DNA of 64,000 nucleotides from CAMYLY01 sp036397755 (GCA_036397755.1 DASWII010000066.1:47415-111414); one strand, 5' to 3'. Positions 25,755 to 35,823 are shown, counted from the first letter of the stretch. Numbers and translations: made by a program. The notes: generated from the letters alone by a model not told the origin.

Positions 25755-26192
25755 ATGAGCCCTTGGCCGATCGTCCGGTTCGGATTGGGCATGTTCACCC
25801 TGGTCTTCGCCATCATCGGGGTCGCGACTGGGGACTTGCGCTGGTGGGGAGCCTCGGCGGTCACCGGCACCGCGTGGTGGGTTTGGGATCTGTTGGTGGA
25901 GCATGTGTTGGAGCCGCTTGAGGAATGGGTGGTGCAGGTGGCGAGCGGCGGGAGCTTGGGGGGAGGGGTCGGCGGCGATCGGCCATCGCTCGACGAGACC
26001 ATCGCGTATCTCGAGCGCCACTTGGAGCGGCCGACTTCACGCCAGGTGGATATCAACTCGGCAATTCGGTTGGAGGAGATCTACCGCACGGTCAAGAAGG
26101 ATCCTGGTCGGGCGCGGGCGGTCATCCGGACGGTGCGGGAGCGGTATCCGGATGCGCCCGAGCTGGAACGGTTTGGACCGTTCGAGGAGTAG
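25755..26192 (+). CDS. Small membrane protein of unknown function
   Basis: 145 residues. Two hydrophobic segments at the N-terminus (VRFGLGMFTLVFAIIGVATG and a second around residues 32-50 with Trp-rich sequence) form a short membrane hairpin. A Gly-rich linker follows, then a cytoplasmic helical part (~80-145) with a TPR-like pair (SAIRLEEIYRTVKKDPGRARAVIRTVRERYPDAPEL). No family recognised. It stands alone before tRNA-Phe, with an ATG start at 25755. Confidence 0.65.
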   Translation: MSPWPIVRFGLGMFTLVFAIIGVATGDLRWWGASAVTGTAWWVWDLLVEHVLEPLEEWVVQVASGGSLGGGVGGDRPSLDETIAYLERHLERPTSRQVDINSAIRLEEIYRTVKKDPGRARAVIRTVRERYPDAPELERFGPFEE

Positions 26193-26224
26193 CGGGGAGG
26201 GGTGCCGAAGACGCGGGTGCGTTG

Positions 26225-26230
26225 TATAAT
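26225..26230 (+). promoter_or_regulatory. Perfect -10 element before tRNA-Phe
   Basis: TATAAT lies 11 bp upstream of the mature tRNA 5' end. No good -35 is visible at the right distance. It is likely the tRNA promoter. Confidence 0.5.
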
Positions 26231-26241
26231 TCGCGCCCCGA

Positions 26242-26314
<73 letters not shown>

Positions 26315-26448
26315 CTAGCCACGCCCCCAGGAAAAGACGAGTCCGGCGGGTCCCATACGACAGCCGGCTCGGTCGACGGGCCACCTCTGCCTGGGACGTG
26401 TGACGGATCCCGCGCCGAATACCGGAAAGACCCGAACCCGTCTTCGGT

Positions 26449-28386
26449 TCAGTTCCCGATCAATTTCCCCACATCCACCGTCGTGACGGCCGTCGTGCTC
26501 CTGCCGCGGATGAAGAAGATCGTCCCGCCGTCGGCAGACCACTCCGCCTCGCGCTCATGGAGGCCAGGCGTGTCGGTCAACCGTTGGACCGCACTGTCGG
26601 CAACGGTGAGAATCGCGAGATCGGAGGGAGTGGCGCCCGTCGTGTAGACGAGGCGCTTTCCGTCCGGTGACCAGTCATTGAGATCGTCCGTGCCGCCGAG
26701 GATCGGCCGCGCGGCAGCGGACGTGAGCGAGACGAGCGTCGCGCTGAACGTCCCGTCGTCCCGAAGCATGTTCAGGGACGCCAGATCGCCCCCCGGTTGG
26801 TCGTCGTCGGGGACGGCGGTTCCATCCCACAGCGACTGCATCGTGCCGTCCGTCGCGAGCAAACGTGTTTGCAGTCCGCCCGTGCGTTCATCGAGCACGC
26901 CGAGGAGAAGTTCGGGTCGACCGGGGATCGTCACAAAGGAGTTCACGTTGCCCCGGGTGGTGACCGGCGTCGGTTCACCCCCTTCCGGGCTGACGGACCA
27001 CACATTGCTGAGCTCCGCGTCGCGGTCGGATTGGTAGAGGATCACCGAGCCATCGGCCGACCACTCGGGAGTTGCGTCCAATCCGGGGTAGTCCGTGAGC
27101 CGTCGCGGCTCACCGCCCGCCACGTCGACGATCCATATGTCCGGGCTACCCGCGCGGTTGGACGCGAACACGATCTGCGAGCCGTCGGGCGACCACCGAG
27201 GGGCTGTATTGCTGTTGCCGTCGGCGACGAGAGACCGCGGGTCGCCGCCCTCTGCGGACACGAGCAGCAGATCGTTCACACCGCCGCCCCGATTGAAATC
27301 GAACACGAGTTCGGGACCGCTGGGTGAGGGCCACACGCCGCCGATGCCCATCGTGTCGTTCGTCAGCCGGCGTTCCGTCCCGTCGCCAAGCGACAGTGCC
27401 CAGATCGCCTCGCGCCGCGTTGCGACCTCGTACTTGAGCTCGGTGCTGTTGGGCCGCCATCTGAGGTTCGTTTCGACGTCGGTATCGTCCGTGACACGAA
27501 TCTCAGGGCCGCCGTCCACGGACACCAGCCACACGTCGGTCTGCCGGCCGCGAGCGGACAGAAACGCGAGCCAGCGCCCGTCCGGAGACCACCAGGGTTG
27601 ATAGTCCGCCCGGACATCGCGTGTGAGCTGTCGTGCCTCCCCACTGTCGGCCGGAACGATCCAGATGTCGCCGAACCCGGTTCGGTTCGACACGTAATAG
27701 AGATAGTGACCCTCAGGCGACCAGTCCCATCCCGCCAGGCGATCGCCGGGCACCGTCAGCTGCCTTGCCCCGCCCCCCTGGCCGTCGGCCACCCAGAGTG
27801 TGTTCTCAACCCCAATAAAGTCGAGTTCGTACGCCATTCGTGTTCCGTCGGGTGACCACCAACCGACAGCCGGGCGGCCGTGGAGCATGATGAGTCGCGA
27901 AGCCATACTCTCGAGATCGAGATCGAAGAAGCGGATACCGCCCTCGAGGGTCGCGAGGTACGACAAGCGGCGTCCGTCGGGGTGATACCGCAGGGGGGCC
28001 TCGAGGCCGGGTGCGTCGGTGAGCTGCCGTGGGGCGCCTCCGTCCACGGGCCACGCCCAGACATCGAGGCCTCCGAGCAGCATGTGGGCGATCTCCCTGC
28101 CGTCCGGCGACCAAACCGGATCCCCGCCGTTCACGGCGGTGGCGAGTCGCACGGGATCGCTCATGTCCGCATTGGCAACATACAGCTCGAGGCCCTCCGA
28201 TCCTTCCGTGTAGTAGGCGAGGCGGCTGCCGTCAGGCGAGTATTCGGCCTGGTTGGGAAGTTCGTGTGCCGCATCCAACACCCGCGGAACCGGCAACGTG
28301 CTCTCGCCTCCGCCGCAGGCAGTCGCCATGATCGCACCCGCCACAACGGCGCATGCGTTCCTCCGCATTCCCGTGAACTCGCTCAT
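26449..28386 (-). CDS. TolB-like PD40 beta-propeller lipoprotein
   Basis: 645 residues. The ATG at 28386 overlaps the stop of the upstream kinase gene (ATGA), so the two are co-translated; an internal ATG at codon 7 gives a cleaner lipoprotein signal with lipobox ATAC. The body consists of many WD40-like PD40 blades with repeated 'WSPDGxxLAF' motifs (e.g. PVWSPDGREIAH, PWWSPDGRWLAF, PRWSPDGSQIVF), enough for two propellers. Such proteins often sense or bind ligands in the periplasm or on the surface. Coupling with a Ser/Thr kinase suggests a signalling role, but no enzyme domain is visible. Confidence 0.85.
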   Translation of the reverse strand: MSEFTGMRRNACAVVAGAIMATACGGGESTLPVPRVLDAAHELPNQAEYSPDGSRLAYYTEGSEGLELYVANADMSDPVRLATAVNGGDPVWSPDGREIAHMLLGGLDVWAWPVDGGAPRQLTDAPGLEAPLRYHPDGRRLSYLATLEGGIRFFDLDLESMASRLIMLHGRPAVGWWSPDGTRMAYELDFIGVENTLWVADGQGGGARQLTVPGDRLAGWDWSPEGHYLYYVSNRTGFGDIWIVPADSGEARQLTRDVRADYQPWWSPDGRWLAFLSARGRQTDVWLVSVDGGPEIRVTDDTDVETNLRWRPNSTELKYEVATRREAIWALSLGDGTERRLTNDTMGIGGVWPSPSGPELVFDFNRGGGVNDLLLVSAEGGDPRSLVADGNSNTAPRWSPDGSQIVFASNRAGSPDIWIVDVAGGEPRRLTDYPGLDATPEWSADGSVILYQSDRDAELSNVWSVSPEGGEPTPVTTRGNVNSFVTIPGRPELLLGVLDERTGGLQTRLLATDGTMQSLWDGTAVPDDDQPGGDLASLNMLRDDGTFSATLVSLTSAAARPILGGTDDLNDWSPDGKRLVYTTGATPSDLAILTVADSAVQRLTDTPGLHEREAEWSADGGTIFFIRGRSTTAVTTVDVGKLIGN

Positions 28387-29801
28387 TCGCTATCTCCTTG
28401 GGCACCGCGCCCGGTCACTCCGAGCGCCGCTCCTACGCCGGCCGTGATGCGCTGGACAATGTCGGTTTGCGCTGCCAGAACGTCTGAGACGTTTCGTTCG
28501 TATGTGTCGGACCAGAGACTGCGCGTCGTGACGGGATCCACGAACTGGACGTTGATACTCATGACGTCACCCGCTCTGAAGACCGTCATCTCCAGCACCG
28601 CATCGAGACCCAATTCGCGCGCGATCTCCCGCGTGGGCTTGGGCGCCGCCTTGTACGCCATCATTGTTGAGCGTGGCGCGACACCGGCGGCGCCGAGCCC
28701 ACCCAACGCGTTGGTGAGGGCCGCGTGCATCGCGTCGACGAACACGTCGTCCTGACCCGAGATGTCCTCGATGGGGAGCACAGCAATGCGCTGGATGCCA
28801 CCGCCGCCACGACCCACGCCAAGGAGCCAACCTCCCAGGCCGCCGCCAACGATGATGATTGTGGCCGCGACGCCCGCGATCCAGGAGCGGCGGCTCGCGC
28901 GTGGCCTGGCTGGGGTGGCCTGCACCGGGCGCGTGTCGGTGGGGGTCACACCGCCACTCGGCGTGGCGCCGATCGTCTCCAGATGGGCGAGTAACTCGTC
29001 TGCACTCTGCCATCGGTCGGCGGCGCTCTTCGCCAGGCAGCGTTGCAGCGCCTCGGCGAGGGCTGGTGGCACCGTCGGCCGGAGTTCTCGAAGGTCCGGC
29101 GGAGCGGTCATGACGTGGGCAGACAGGATCGCTTGGGCCGTCGGGCCATCGAACGGTGGCTTGCCTGTCAGCATCTCGTAGCCCAACACGCCCACGGCAT
29201 AGAGGTCCGCGCGATGATCGATGTCGGACTCGCCCATCGCCTGCTCGGGCGCCATGTATGTGGGTGTACCGACGGCGATCCCCACCGTGGTGAGCTTTTC
29301 ACCGCCCGCCGCCCTCACGGCCTTCGCCACACCGAAATCGGTGACCACGGCGTGCCGTCCGGACAGCATGACATTGTCGGGCTTGATGTCGCGGTGGACG
29401 ATGTCGCGGTCGTGCGCGTAGCTCAGTGCATCGGCGACGTCGCGCAGGATCCGCACCGCCTCGCTGATGGGGAGCTTGCCTTCGCGTTTGATCCGTTGGC
29501 GCAGGGACTCGCCATCCACGTATGGCATGACGTAGTAGAGGAAGCCATCGGTTTCACCCGAGTCGTACAGGGCCAGTACGTGTGGATGGTTGAACTGTGC
29601 GACGATGCGGATTTCACGAGGGAACCGATCGGCGCCAAGCACCGCCGCCAGTTCTGGACGCAGCACCTTAACCGCGACGTCGCGATCGTGCTTGATGTCG
29701 CGCGCGAGATAGACCGTCGCCATCCCGCCCTCGCCGATCTCCCGGTGAATGGTGTAGCGATCGGCAAGGGCGGCCGTGAGACGCTCGTGGGTCGTGGTCA
29801 T
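28383..29801 (-). CDS. Membrane Ser/Thr protein kinase with TolB-N-like output domain
   Basis: 472 residues from the ATG at 29801 (MTTTHERLTAAL). Kinase domain ~15-280: GEGGMATVYLAR, AVKVL, VHRDIKPDNVML, DFGVAK, APEQ. A Pro/Thr linker follows, then one transmembrane helix (SWIAGVAATIIIVGGGLGGWLL) and an extracytoplasmic domain starting IQRIAVLPIEDISG. This last domain is like the TolB N-terminal/FlgO-type domains found behind kinases in Gemmatimonadota and Acidobacteria. The kinase shares an ATGA junction with the PD40 lipoprotein. An open frame extends upstream but without kinase-like sequence. Confidence 0.9.
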   Translation of the reverse strand: MTTTHERLTAALADRYTIHREIGEGGMATVYLARDIKHDRDVAVKVLRPELAAVLGADRFPREIRIVAQFNHPHVLALYDSGETDGFLYYVMPYVDGESLRQRIKREGKLPISEAVRILRDVADALSYAHDRDIVHRDIKPDNVMLSGRHAVVTDFGVAKAVRAAGGEKLTTVGIAVGTPTYMAPEQAMGESDIDHRADLYAVGVLGYEMLTGKPPFDGPTAQAILSAHVMTAPPDLRELRPTVPPALAEALQRCLAKSAADRWQSADELLAHLETIGATPSGGVTPTDTRPVQATPARPRASRRSWIAGVAATIIIVGGGLGGWLLGVGRGGGGIQRIAVLPIEDISGQDDVFVDAMHAALTNALGGLGAAGVAPRSTMMAYKAAPKPTREIARELGLDAVLEMTVFRAGDVMSINVQFVDPVTTRSLWSDTYERNVSDVLAAQTDIVQRITAGVGAALGVTGRGAQGDSE

Positions 29802-30042
29802 CGGGCAGCCTGCTGGAGCCGCCCTTCGGACGCTCGAACGCCGGAAGTACGAGGGCTGTGGGAGGGCATCGCGAACATGGCTGACCAATCTAGGCACGCG
29901 TGGCCGTGCTCGCGAGTCCCGTAGGCACGATCTTCCGCCAAGGTCGGGGAGACCTCGACGAGGCTACCTAGGCGAGGTGCGTGCGGGAGGATATGCTTGG
30001 GGCGTTGCGGTCGCTCGTACTCCCTACGCGGAGCCTTGACCC

Positions 30043-30663
30043 GTGCGTTTTCCCAACCTGCTCCCTCGAGAGGAACACTTCTTCGACCTCTTTGTCGAGG
30101 TCGCCAAGCGTACGCAGGAGGCTGCGGGGCACCTTGCGGCCTTCTTCGCCGGTGAGGCCGACCCCGCGTATTGCGTCGAGGCGATCAAGCGTCTGGAGAA
30201 TGAGGCGGACGACCTCACGCACGAGGTCGTGAATCGTCTCAACCGCACCTTTATCACTCCGATCGATCGCGAAGACATTCATTTGCTGGCTTCGGATCTC
30301 GACGATGTCATGGACCGTATCGACGGCACGGCTCGGCGCGCACAGATCTTTCGTCTGTCGGGTTCTCCGCCGGGTGTCACGGAGCTGTGCGACGTGATCG
30401 TCCGTATCACCGCGGAGGTGGCGGCCGCCGTCGGAAAGCTCGCGGGGAAGGGTGACGTTCTGTCGCACTGTATCGAGGTGAAGCGCCTCGAAGAAGAGGG
30501 CGATGCCATCTATCACCAGACGCTCGGGAACCTGTTCGACCACGAGCGAGACGCGATTCGACTCATCAAATGGAAGGAGATCTACGACAACCTGGAGCAC
30601 GCGATTGACGAGTCTGACGACGTCGCGAATGCCCTCGAGTCGATCGTCCTGAAAAACGGGTGA
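30043..30663 (+). CDS. DUF47 (PhoU-like) phosphate transport regulator
   Basis: 206 residues, all alpha-helical, with the DUF47 pattern LPREEHFFDLFVEVAKRTQEAA at the N-terminus and ITPIDREDIHLLASDLDDVMD in the middle. Members sit next to PiT transporters and are thought to regulate low-affinity phosphate uptake. GTG start at 30043. Its stop overlaps the start of the PiT gene (GTGATG). Cytoplasmic. Confidence 0.9.
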   Translation: MRFPNLLPREEHFFDLFVEVAKRTQEAAGHLAAFFAGEADPAYCVEAIKRLENEADDLTHEVVNRLNRTFITPIDREDIHLLASDLDDVMDRIDGTARRAQIFRLSGSPPGVTELCDVIVRITAEVAAAVGKLAGKGDVLSHCIEVKRLEEEGDAIYHQTLGNLFDHERDAIRLIKWKEIYDNLEHAIDESDDVANALESIVLKNG

Positions 30664-31697
30664 TGCCGGACACCGTTTGGTTCGTGCTGGCGATTGTCGG
30701 TATCGCCTTGCTGTTCGACTACATCAATGGATTCCACGATGCGGCGAACGCGATCGCTACGGTGGTGTCCACGCGCGTCCTGTCACCGCTCATGGCGGTC
30801 GGCTGGGCGGCGTTCTTCAATTTCGTGGCGGCGTTCGGCTTCGGCACCGCGGTGGCCAAGACCATCGGGTCCGGACTCATCGATATCTCGATCGTCGATC
30901 CCCTGGTCATCCTCGGAGGACTCTGTGGGGCCATCACGTGGAATCTCATCACGTGGTATTACGGGATTCCGTCGAGTTCCTCTCATGCTCTCATCGGCGG
31001 GTACGGTGGCGCCGCGGTGGCCAAGGCAGGGATTGGCGCGCTCTTTCTCGGTGGGTGGGTGAAGCCGATTCTGTTCATCGCTGTTGCCCCCTTCCTCGGT
31101 ATGGCGCTGGGCATGGGGTTGATGGTGGGCACCGTCTGGACCTTTCGGCGCGCCTCTCCCCGGGGCATGGATCGGGGTTTCCGCGCGATGCAGCTCATCT
31201 CGTCCGCGGCGTTCAGCCTAAGTCACGGGACCAATGATGCCCAGAAGACGATGGGAATCGTGGTCGGGCTGCTCGTAGCCTCCGAGCCGCTGTTTCGGGA
31301 CTTTCCCGTGCAGGCGTTTCATTTGACGACGCTCACCGAGATTCCGCGCTGGGTCATTCTCTCGGCCCATTTCGCGATCGCGTTGGGAACATTCTCTGGC
31401 GGCTGGCGCATCGTGCGCACCATGGGGTCGCGATTGACCAAGCTGACGCCGGTACACGGCTTCTGCGCCGAAACCGGAGGAGCGCTTTCCGTGTTCGTCG
31501 CGACCTGGCTTGGCGTGCCGGTCAGTACCACACACACGATTACCGGGTCCATCGTCGGTGTCGGAGCGACGCAGCGGGCGTCCGCCGTGCGCTGGGGTCT
31601 GGCGACCCGCATCCTCTGGGCGTGGTTCCTTACCATCCCGGCGGCGGCGGGCCTCGCTGGCGTCGCCTTCCTCCTCCTGCACACGCTCCTGCGATAG
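30660..31697 (+). CDS. Inorganic phosphate transporter, PiT family
   Basis: 345 residues with about ten membrane segments. The duplicated PiT signatures are both present: NGFHDAANAIATVV near residue 24 and SLSHGTNDAQKTMG near residue 188. PSSSSHALIGG and PVSTTHTITGSIVG are the paired re-entrant motifs. Ion-coupled low-affinity phosphate uptake across the inner membrane. Starts with GTG or the ATG right after it, overlapping the DUF47 stop; the two form one operon. Convergent with an MFS gene 9 bp away. Confidence 0.94.
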   Translation: MMPDTVWFVLAIVGIALLFDYINGFHDAANAIATVVSTRVLSPLMAVGWAAFFNFVAAFGFGTAVAKTIGSGLIDISIVDPLVILGGLCGAITWNLITWYYGIPSSSSHALIGGYGGAAVAKAGIGALFLGGWVKPILFIAVAPFLGMALGMGLMVGTVWTFRRASPRGMDRGFRAMQLISSAAFSLSHGTNDAQKTMGIVVGLLVASEPLFRDFPVQAFHLTTLTEIPRWVILSAHFAIALGTFSGGWRIVRTMGSRLTKLTPVHGFCAETGGALSVFVATWLGVPVSTTHTITGSIVGVGATQRASAVRWGLATRILWAWFLTIPAAAGLAGVAFLLLHTLLR

Positions 31698-31706
31698 CGA
31701 GTCCCG

Positions 31707-32921
31707 TCAGGCGGTGGTGGCTGGTGTTTCCTCCGGGGGCCGGAGGTTTCTGAACCCGGCAAAGAGGCTGAGATCGTAGGTGATCTTGAGACCCGCGCCG
31801 AGCAGCAACGGTGCGCCGAGTCCGAACCCGACCATTGCCAAGCCAGCCAAGGTTGGGCCAACAGCCCACCCGAGGTTGCGCACCAAACCCGTGACGCCGA
31901 GGGCAAACGTGCGCTCGCTGGGCGCCGCGACGGCGGCGATGTACGACTGTCGGGTCGGGACATCCATCTGCACGAGCGCTTCACGCGCCAAGAAGAGAGC
32001 GACCGCGGGCCAGACTGAGGGGATGAACGGCAGCGCGCAAAGCGCCAGACTCGACGGAAGGTGAGTGAACACCATGGTGCGGATGAGGCCGATGCGGAGA
32101 GCCAGTCGTTCCGCGGCCACGTATGATAGCGCATTCAGGATCTTGGCGACAAAGAACACCGGTCCCAACACCTCGGCGCCCAGTCCGAACCGCCGGAAGA
32201 ACCAATAGGTGATTATCGAACCGGCGAGGAACCCGCCGCCCAAGCTGTCCACCGCAAACAGCCCAGCGAGTCCACCGACACGTCGCTTGGCGACGGGCGA
32301 CAGCGGTACCGACCACCAGGCGCGACGCGTGTCACCCGATCGGCGTGGGTCCGCCGGCAACCCCAGATACAGCGGCACAGTCGCCAGCATCAGCATGGCG
32401 CCACCGACCAGGCTCCATCGGAACGCGACTAACGGCGCTACCCCGACACGCGAGCCGATCAGCGCGGGGACACCGGCGGCGAGGGCACCCAATGCACCGG
32501 CCACGTCCTGGACCAGCGCGTAACGCGCGAAAGCGCCTGTGCGGTCGCGGTCGGTCACGCGCTCGGCGAGCATACTCTGTTCCAGCACTTCCGCCGGTCC
32601 GCGATCGCGGCCCATGCCGTTGACCATTCCGACGAATGCCGCCGCCAGCAGCACCCCCGTGGAGTTGCCCAGGGCAACGGTCGCAAGCCCGCCGCCGGCC
32701 AGGCTGGCGGTGACCGCGAGTGTTCTGCGCTTGCCCCAGTGGTCGCCGCGCAACGCCACCACGGTCGTGCCCGTCGCCATCCCGGCAAGCCCGACTCCGA
32801 TGACCAAACCGAGGGTTTGCACCGGGACGCCAAGCTGCGCCAGATGGAGACCCAGGAGAACGCCGGTCAGGCCGAGGGCGGCAGATCGAAGGCCGGCAGC
32901 GATCATGAGGGTAGTGCGCAA
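31707..32921 (-). CDS. MFS transporter
   Basis: 404 residues with about 12 hydrophobic segments and the cytoplasmic loop between TM2 and TM3 with RGDHWGKRRTL, the MFS motif (G-x3-D-x-x-G-x-x-R type). Substrate unknown; drug/H+ antiport is the commonest role of this subgroup. The TTG start at 32921 is preceded by GGAG at a good distance; the ATG at 32906 is the alternative. A 50-bp stem region downstream of the TonB gene separates the two genes. Confidence 0.8.
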   Translation of the reverse strand: MRTTLMIAAGLRSAALGLTGVLLGLHLAQLGVPVQTLGLVIGVGLAGMATGTTVVALRGDHWGKRRTLAVTASLAGGGLATVALGNSTGVLLAAAFVGMVNGMGRDRGPAEVLEQSMLAERVTDRDRTGAFARYALVQDVAGALGALAAGVPALIGSRVGVAPLVAFRWSLVGGAMLMLATVPLYLGLPADPRRSGDTRRAWWSVPLSPVAKRRVGGLAGLFAVDSLGGGFLAGSIITYWFFRRFGLGAEVLGPVFFVAKILNALSYVAAERLALRIGLIRTMVFTHLPSSLALCALPFIPSVWPAVALFLAREALVQMDVPTRQSYIAAVAAPSERTFALGVTGLVRNLGWAVGPTLAGLAMVGFGLGAPLLLGAGLKITYDLSLFAGFRNLRPPEETPATTA

Positions 32922-32970
32922 CCGTCGGTTCTCCGGCGCTCGCGTGGAGCGGCGTTAAGTCGAAGCAGAG

Positions 32971-33002
32971 AGGGCGCCACCCGCATTCGCGGGTGACGCC
33001 CT
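32971..33002 (-). terminator. Terminator hairpin after the TonB-dependent receptor
   Basis: AGGGCG-CCACCCGC at 32971-32984 pairs with GCGGGTG-CGCCCT at 32989-33002 around ATTC, with small internal mismatch. It lies 21 bp past the receptor stop. No long T-tract, but the stem is strong. Confidence 0.6.
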
Positions 33003-33023
33003 CGTGGATGCAGCCGCGCCGAC

Positions 33024-35657
33024 CTAGAAGGTGGCCGACACGCCGCCCAGCACCCTTCGGCCGACCACGCTCCCACCGTAGAGGTGGAAACGTTGCTGAT
33101 CGAGGATGTTGGTTCCGACCGCGAAGACCCGCAGGTTGTTGTTGATGGCGTAGCTGGCGGTGGCATCGATCGACAGGCGCGACGGCACCCAACCGTCGAA
33201 CACCCCCGCGAGCCAGCGGTGCCCCGTGGAATAACGAGCCGTGACGTTGCCTTCGATGCCGAGATGGCCGCGATACGCGATCCCGAAATGTCCCCGATAC
33301 TCGGGGGTGTTGGGAATCAACTCGTCACCCTGCTGGAACTCGCGAACCTTGACCTTGATGGACGAGAAACTCCCGTCCACCGTCAGCTCGCTGGTGATCT
33401 TGGCTCCCAGCCCCACCTCGACGCCGTACTCGATCACTCGGCCGGCATTCCCGTAGGAAACGACGATGGCACGAGTCCCGTCCGGGAGCGTGGCAAGTAA
33501 AGCTCCGGCTTGCGCTGAGAGTGCGGTATACCCGACTCGGAGCGTAGGAATGGGTTGACGGAGCGCGGCGGCTTGCGCGGCAGAGATCAAGTTGTTGGCC
33601 TCGAGGAAATTAATTCGCGCCTCGAGTGCATTCAGATCGGCCAGGAGATCGGTGCCCTGATCGTTCAGCGAGTAACTCGGGTAGGCCGGATTCACCCCGG
33701 GCAGGAGGTCCGTGACGAAGTTCTTGAGTTCGCTGAAAAACAAATCCACCGACACGAACACGCGGTCCTGTATCGTCCCTTTGTACCCAAACTCCCACCC
33801 GCGCACCGTCTCGACTTTCAGGTCGTCGTTCCCGAGCGCGAGGAGAAGCGTCGACGGCTCGAAGTCCCAGGGGAGGTCGGTCGGCAGATTGAGATCGGCG
33901 ACCCCCGCGCCCAACGACGCGTTGACGGTCTGGAAGTAGCCTTCGGCTCCCTGCTCCAACGAGGCGAGACTGGTGGATGGTGCGCCGGCGGGGGCTCGCA
34001 AGTAGTACTCCGAGTAGTTCGGGGTCTGGAACGCGCGGCTGAAACTCAGCCTGATCGAGTGGTCCTCGGTCGGACTGAACACCAGCGCCGCCTTCGGCGA
34101 AATCTGGGACGAGATGAGGTCACCCTCGTCCCAGCGCGCAGCCACCACCGCGCGAATCTGCGACACGGGGCGGTACTCGAGCTGGCCATACGCGGAGTAG
34201 TAGTTGTCGCTGCGCGCATCGTTGACGGGGTCCATCAGGGTGCCCTTCGTGTCCACCTGGTAGTTCCGGAACGACGATCCGAGCACGATGCGCGCCCGGT
34301 CACCCAGGAACGCTCGGTTATACTGCCCCTCCACGTGCCAAATCGAAGACCGCTCCTCGAAGTTGATCCCCGAATTGAGCGTCAGCTGCGAGTCGGGCGA
34401 CGACCGGCCCGAGTACCAGGCCATGACGTTGTAGTTGCTCGCGGCCCAGTTGAGCCGGGCCCAAGGCCGCAGGCTCTCCTGGATCTGCACTCGGCCCAGA
34501 CCCGTCACGACGGTCAGGTTCTTCGCTTGCGCGATCCCGCCGTCTGCCGCAAGCACCGATCCGTTATCGAAGTAGTAGTCGAACCGACCGCTGCCATACA
34601 GCGACGTGAGCGCGCTGGGATCACCAACCGCGTCGCCGGTCGTGGGATCGACGGTCTGTCCCGTGAGCGGCGCCACCTCGGTTTGGGAGCTGACCGTCGA
34701 ATCCGTCGCCTCCGCGTATTCACGCGCGAGGTCCGATCCATCGAAACGGGTACGCGCTGTCGTCCACGTGCCGCTCCGCGTGTAGCCCGCGTTGATGCGA
34801 TACCCGACCCGTCCCTGGGCCAGCACGCCTGCGTGGCGTACGTCGGCCTTGAGCGTGCCGAGCTCACCCCCCGCCAATGAGATCTTGGTGCCGACCACGT
34901 CACGGGCTGGTGGCGTGATGATGTTGAGCACGCCACTGAAAGCATTCGCTCCGTACAGCGCCGAGCCAGGGCCGCGGACCATTTCCACCCGCCCGAAGTC
35001 CTCGGTCGGCATCGCCATGGCGTTCCATTCTTGCGCGCCAAGAAAGGCGACGGCGAGATCTCGTCCGTCCTGGAGCACCAGCACCCGGCGGTTCAGGGTC
35101 GTGTTGAAACCGCGGGTATTGAGGTTGAAGTCGTTGACGTCGCTTTGAACGAGATCCACACCGGGGACCGTTGCCACCAAGCGTGGGGCTTGTCCCGTTG
35201 CCGAGACGTCACGTGCCACGATCGGGTCGACCACGGTAACCGCGGCGGGAGCTTCCACGACGCGTTCTGGGAGGCGCGACGCGGAGCTCACGATCATCCC
35301 GCCCAGCGTGATCGGTGCGTCACCCAGGGCCGCGTCCAGCGTCAGGGTGGTGCCGCTGGAGACGGTGGCCGGCCGGGTCTCGACCCGCTGCCCAAGGCGC
35401 CGAAAAACGATGGTCTGCGGGCCGCTGGGAACCCGGGCCAACCGATACCGGCCGTCCGTGCCGGTGACCGCGCTAAGACCCGTTCCTTCGACACTCACGA
35501 GCACCCCTGACAAGGGACTCCCGTCTCCTTGCCGCGTCACCAGCCCCTCGATAGTCCCGATCGCTTGAGCTGCCAACCCCCCGGGGGCGACAGCCATGAT
35601 TCCAGCCGCCATCAAGCCGACAAGGTTCCAGCACAAACCGCGGTCGCTCACTGACAT
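33024..35657 (-). CDS. TonB-dependent outer membrane receptor with N-terminal carboxypeptidase-like domain
   Basis: 877 residues from the ATG at 35657, preceded by AAGGGGG. The signal peptide (to about residue 31) ends LAAQA. A carboxypeptidase-regulatory-like beta-sandwich (IEGLVTRQGDGSPLSGVLVSVEGTGLSAVTGTDGRY) spans ~32-110. The plug domain is ~125-240 (VLVLQDGRDLAVAFLG, VEMVRGPGSALYGANAFSGVLNIIT) and a 22-strand-type barrel fills the rest, ending in a C-terminal Phe (SATF). Imports an unknown ligand, perhaps iron chelates or sugars. The frame upstream of 35657 is not needed for homology. Confidence 0.92.
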   Translation of the reverse strand: MSVSDRGLCWNLVGLMAAGIMAVAPGGLAAQAIGTIEGLVTRQGDGSPLSGVLVSVEGTGLSAVTGTDGRYRLARVPSGPQTIVFRRLGQRVETRPATVSSGTTLTLDAALGDAPITLGGMIVSSASRLPERVVEAPAAVTVVDPIVARDVSATGQAPRLVATVPGVDLVQSDVNDFNLNTRGFNTTLNRRVLVLQDGRDLAVAFLGAQEWNAMAMPTEDFGRVEMVRGPGSALYGANAFSGVLNIITPPARDVVGTKISLAGGELGTLKADVRHAGVLAQGRVGYRINAGYTRSGTWTTARTRFDGSDLAREYAEATDSTVSSQTEVAPLTGQTVDPTTGDAVGDPSALTSLYGSGRFDYYFDNGSVLAADGGIAQAKNLTVVTGLGRVQIQESLRPWARLNWAASNYNVMAWYSGRSSPDSQLTLNSGINFEERSSIWHVEGQYNRAFLGDRARIVLGSSFRNYQVDTKGTLMDPVNDARSDNYYSAYGQLEYRPVSQIRAVVAARWDEGDLISSQISPKAALVFSPTEDHSIRLSFSRAFQTPNYSEYYLRAPAGAPSTSLASLEQGAEGYFQTVNASLGAGVADLNLPTDLPWDFEPSTLLLALGNDDLKVETVRGWEFGYKGTIQDRVFVSVDLFFSELKNFVTDLLPGVNPAYPSYSLNDQGTDLLADLNALEARINFLEANNLISAAQAAALRQPIPTLRVGYTALSAQAGALLATLPDGTRAIVVSYGNAGRVIEYGVEVGLGAKITSELTVDGSFSSIKVKVREFQQGDELIPNTPEYRGHFGIAYRGHLGIEGNVTARYSTGHRWLAGVFDGWVPSRLSIDATASYAINNNLRVFAVGTNILDQQRFHLYGGSVVGRRVLGGVSATF

Positions 35658-35823
35658 CCCAACCCCCTTGCAGGTCACCAAGATAGAAATCCGCGGGCCG
35701 CGAGAGGACGGCACCCCAAACCGCCAAAATGCACTCGGGAAGGCGACTTGGCGAGGGGGCAATGGAACGCCGGTCTCCTAACTGTGTTTCAGATATGGAT
35801 ATCCCCTCTCCCCGGAAGGCCGT

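Noticed and set aside
33555..34880. A 441-residue plus-strand frame opposite the TonB receptor
   Set aside because: Arg/Gly-rich with no domain; antisense to the barrel.
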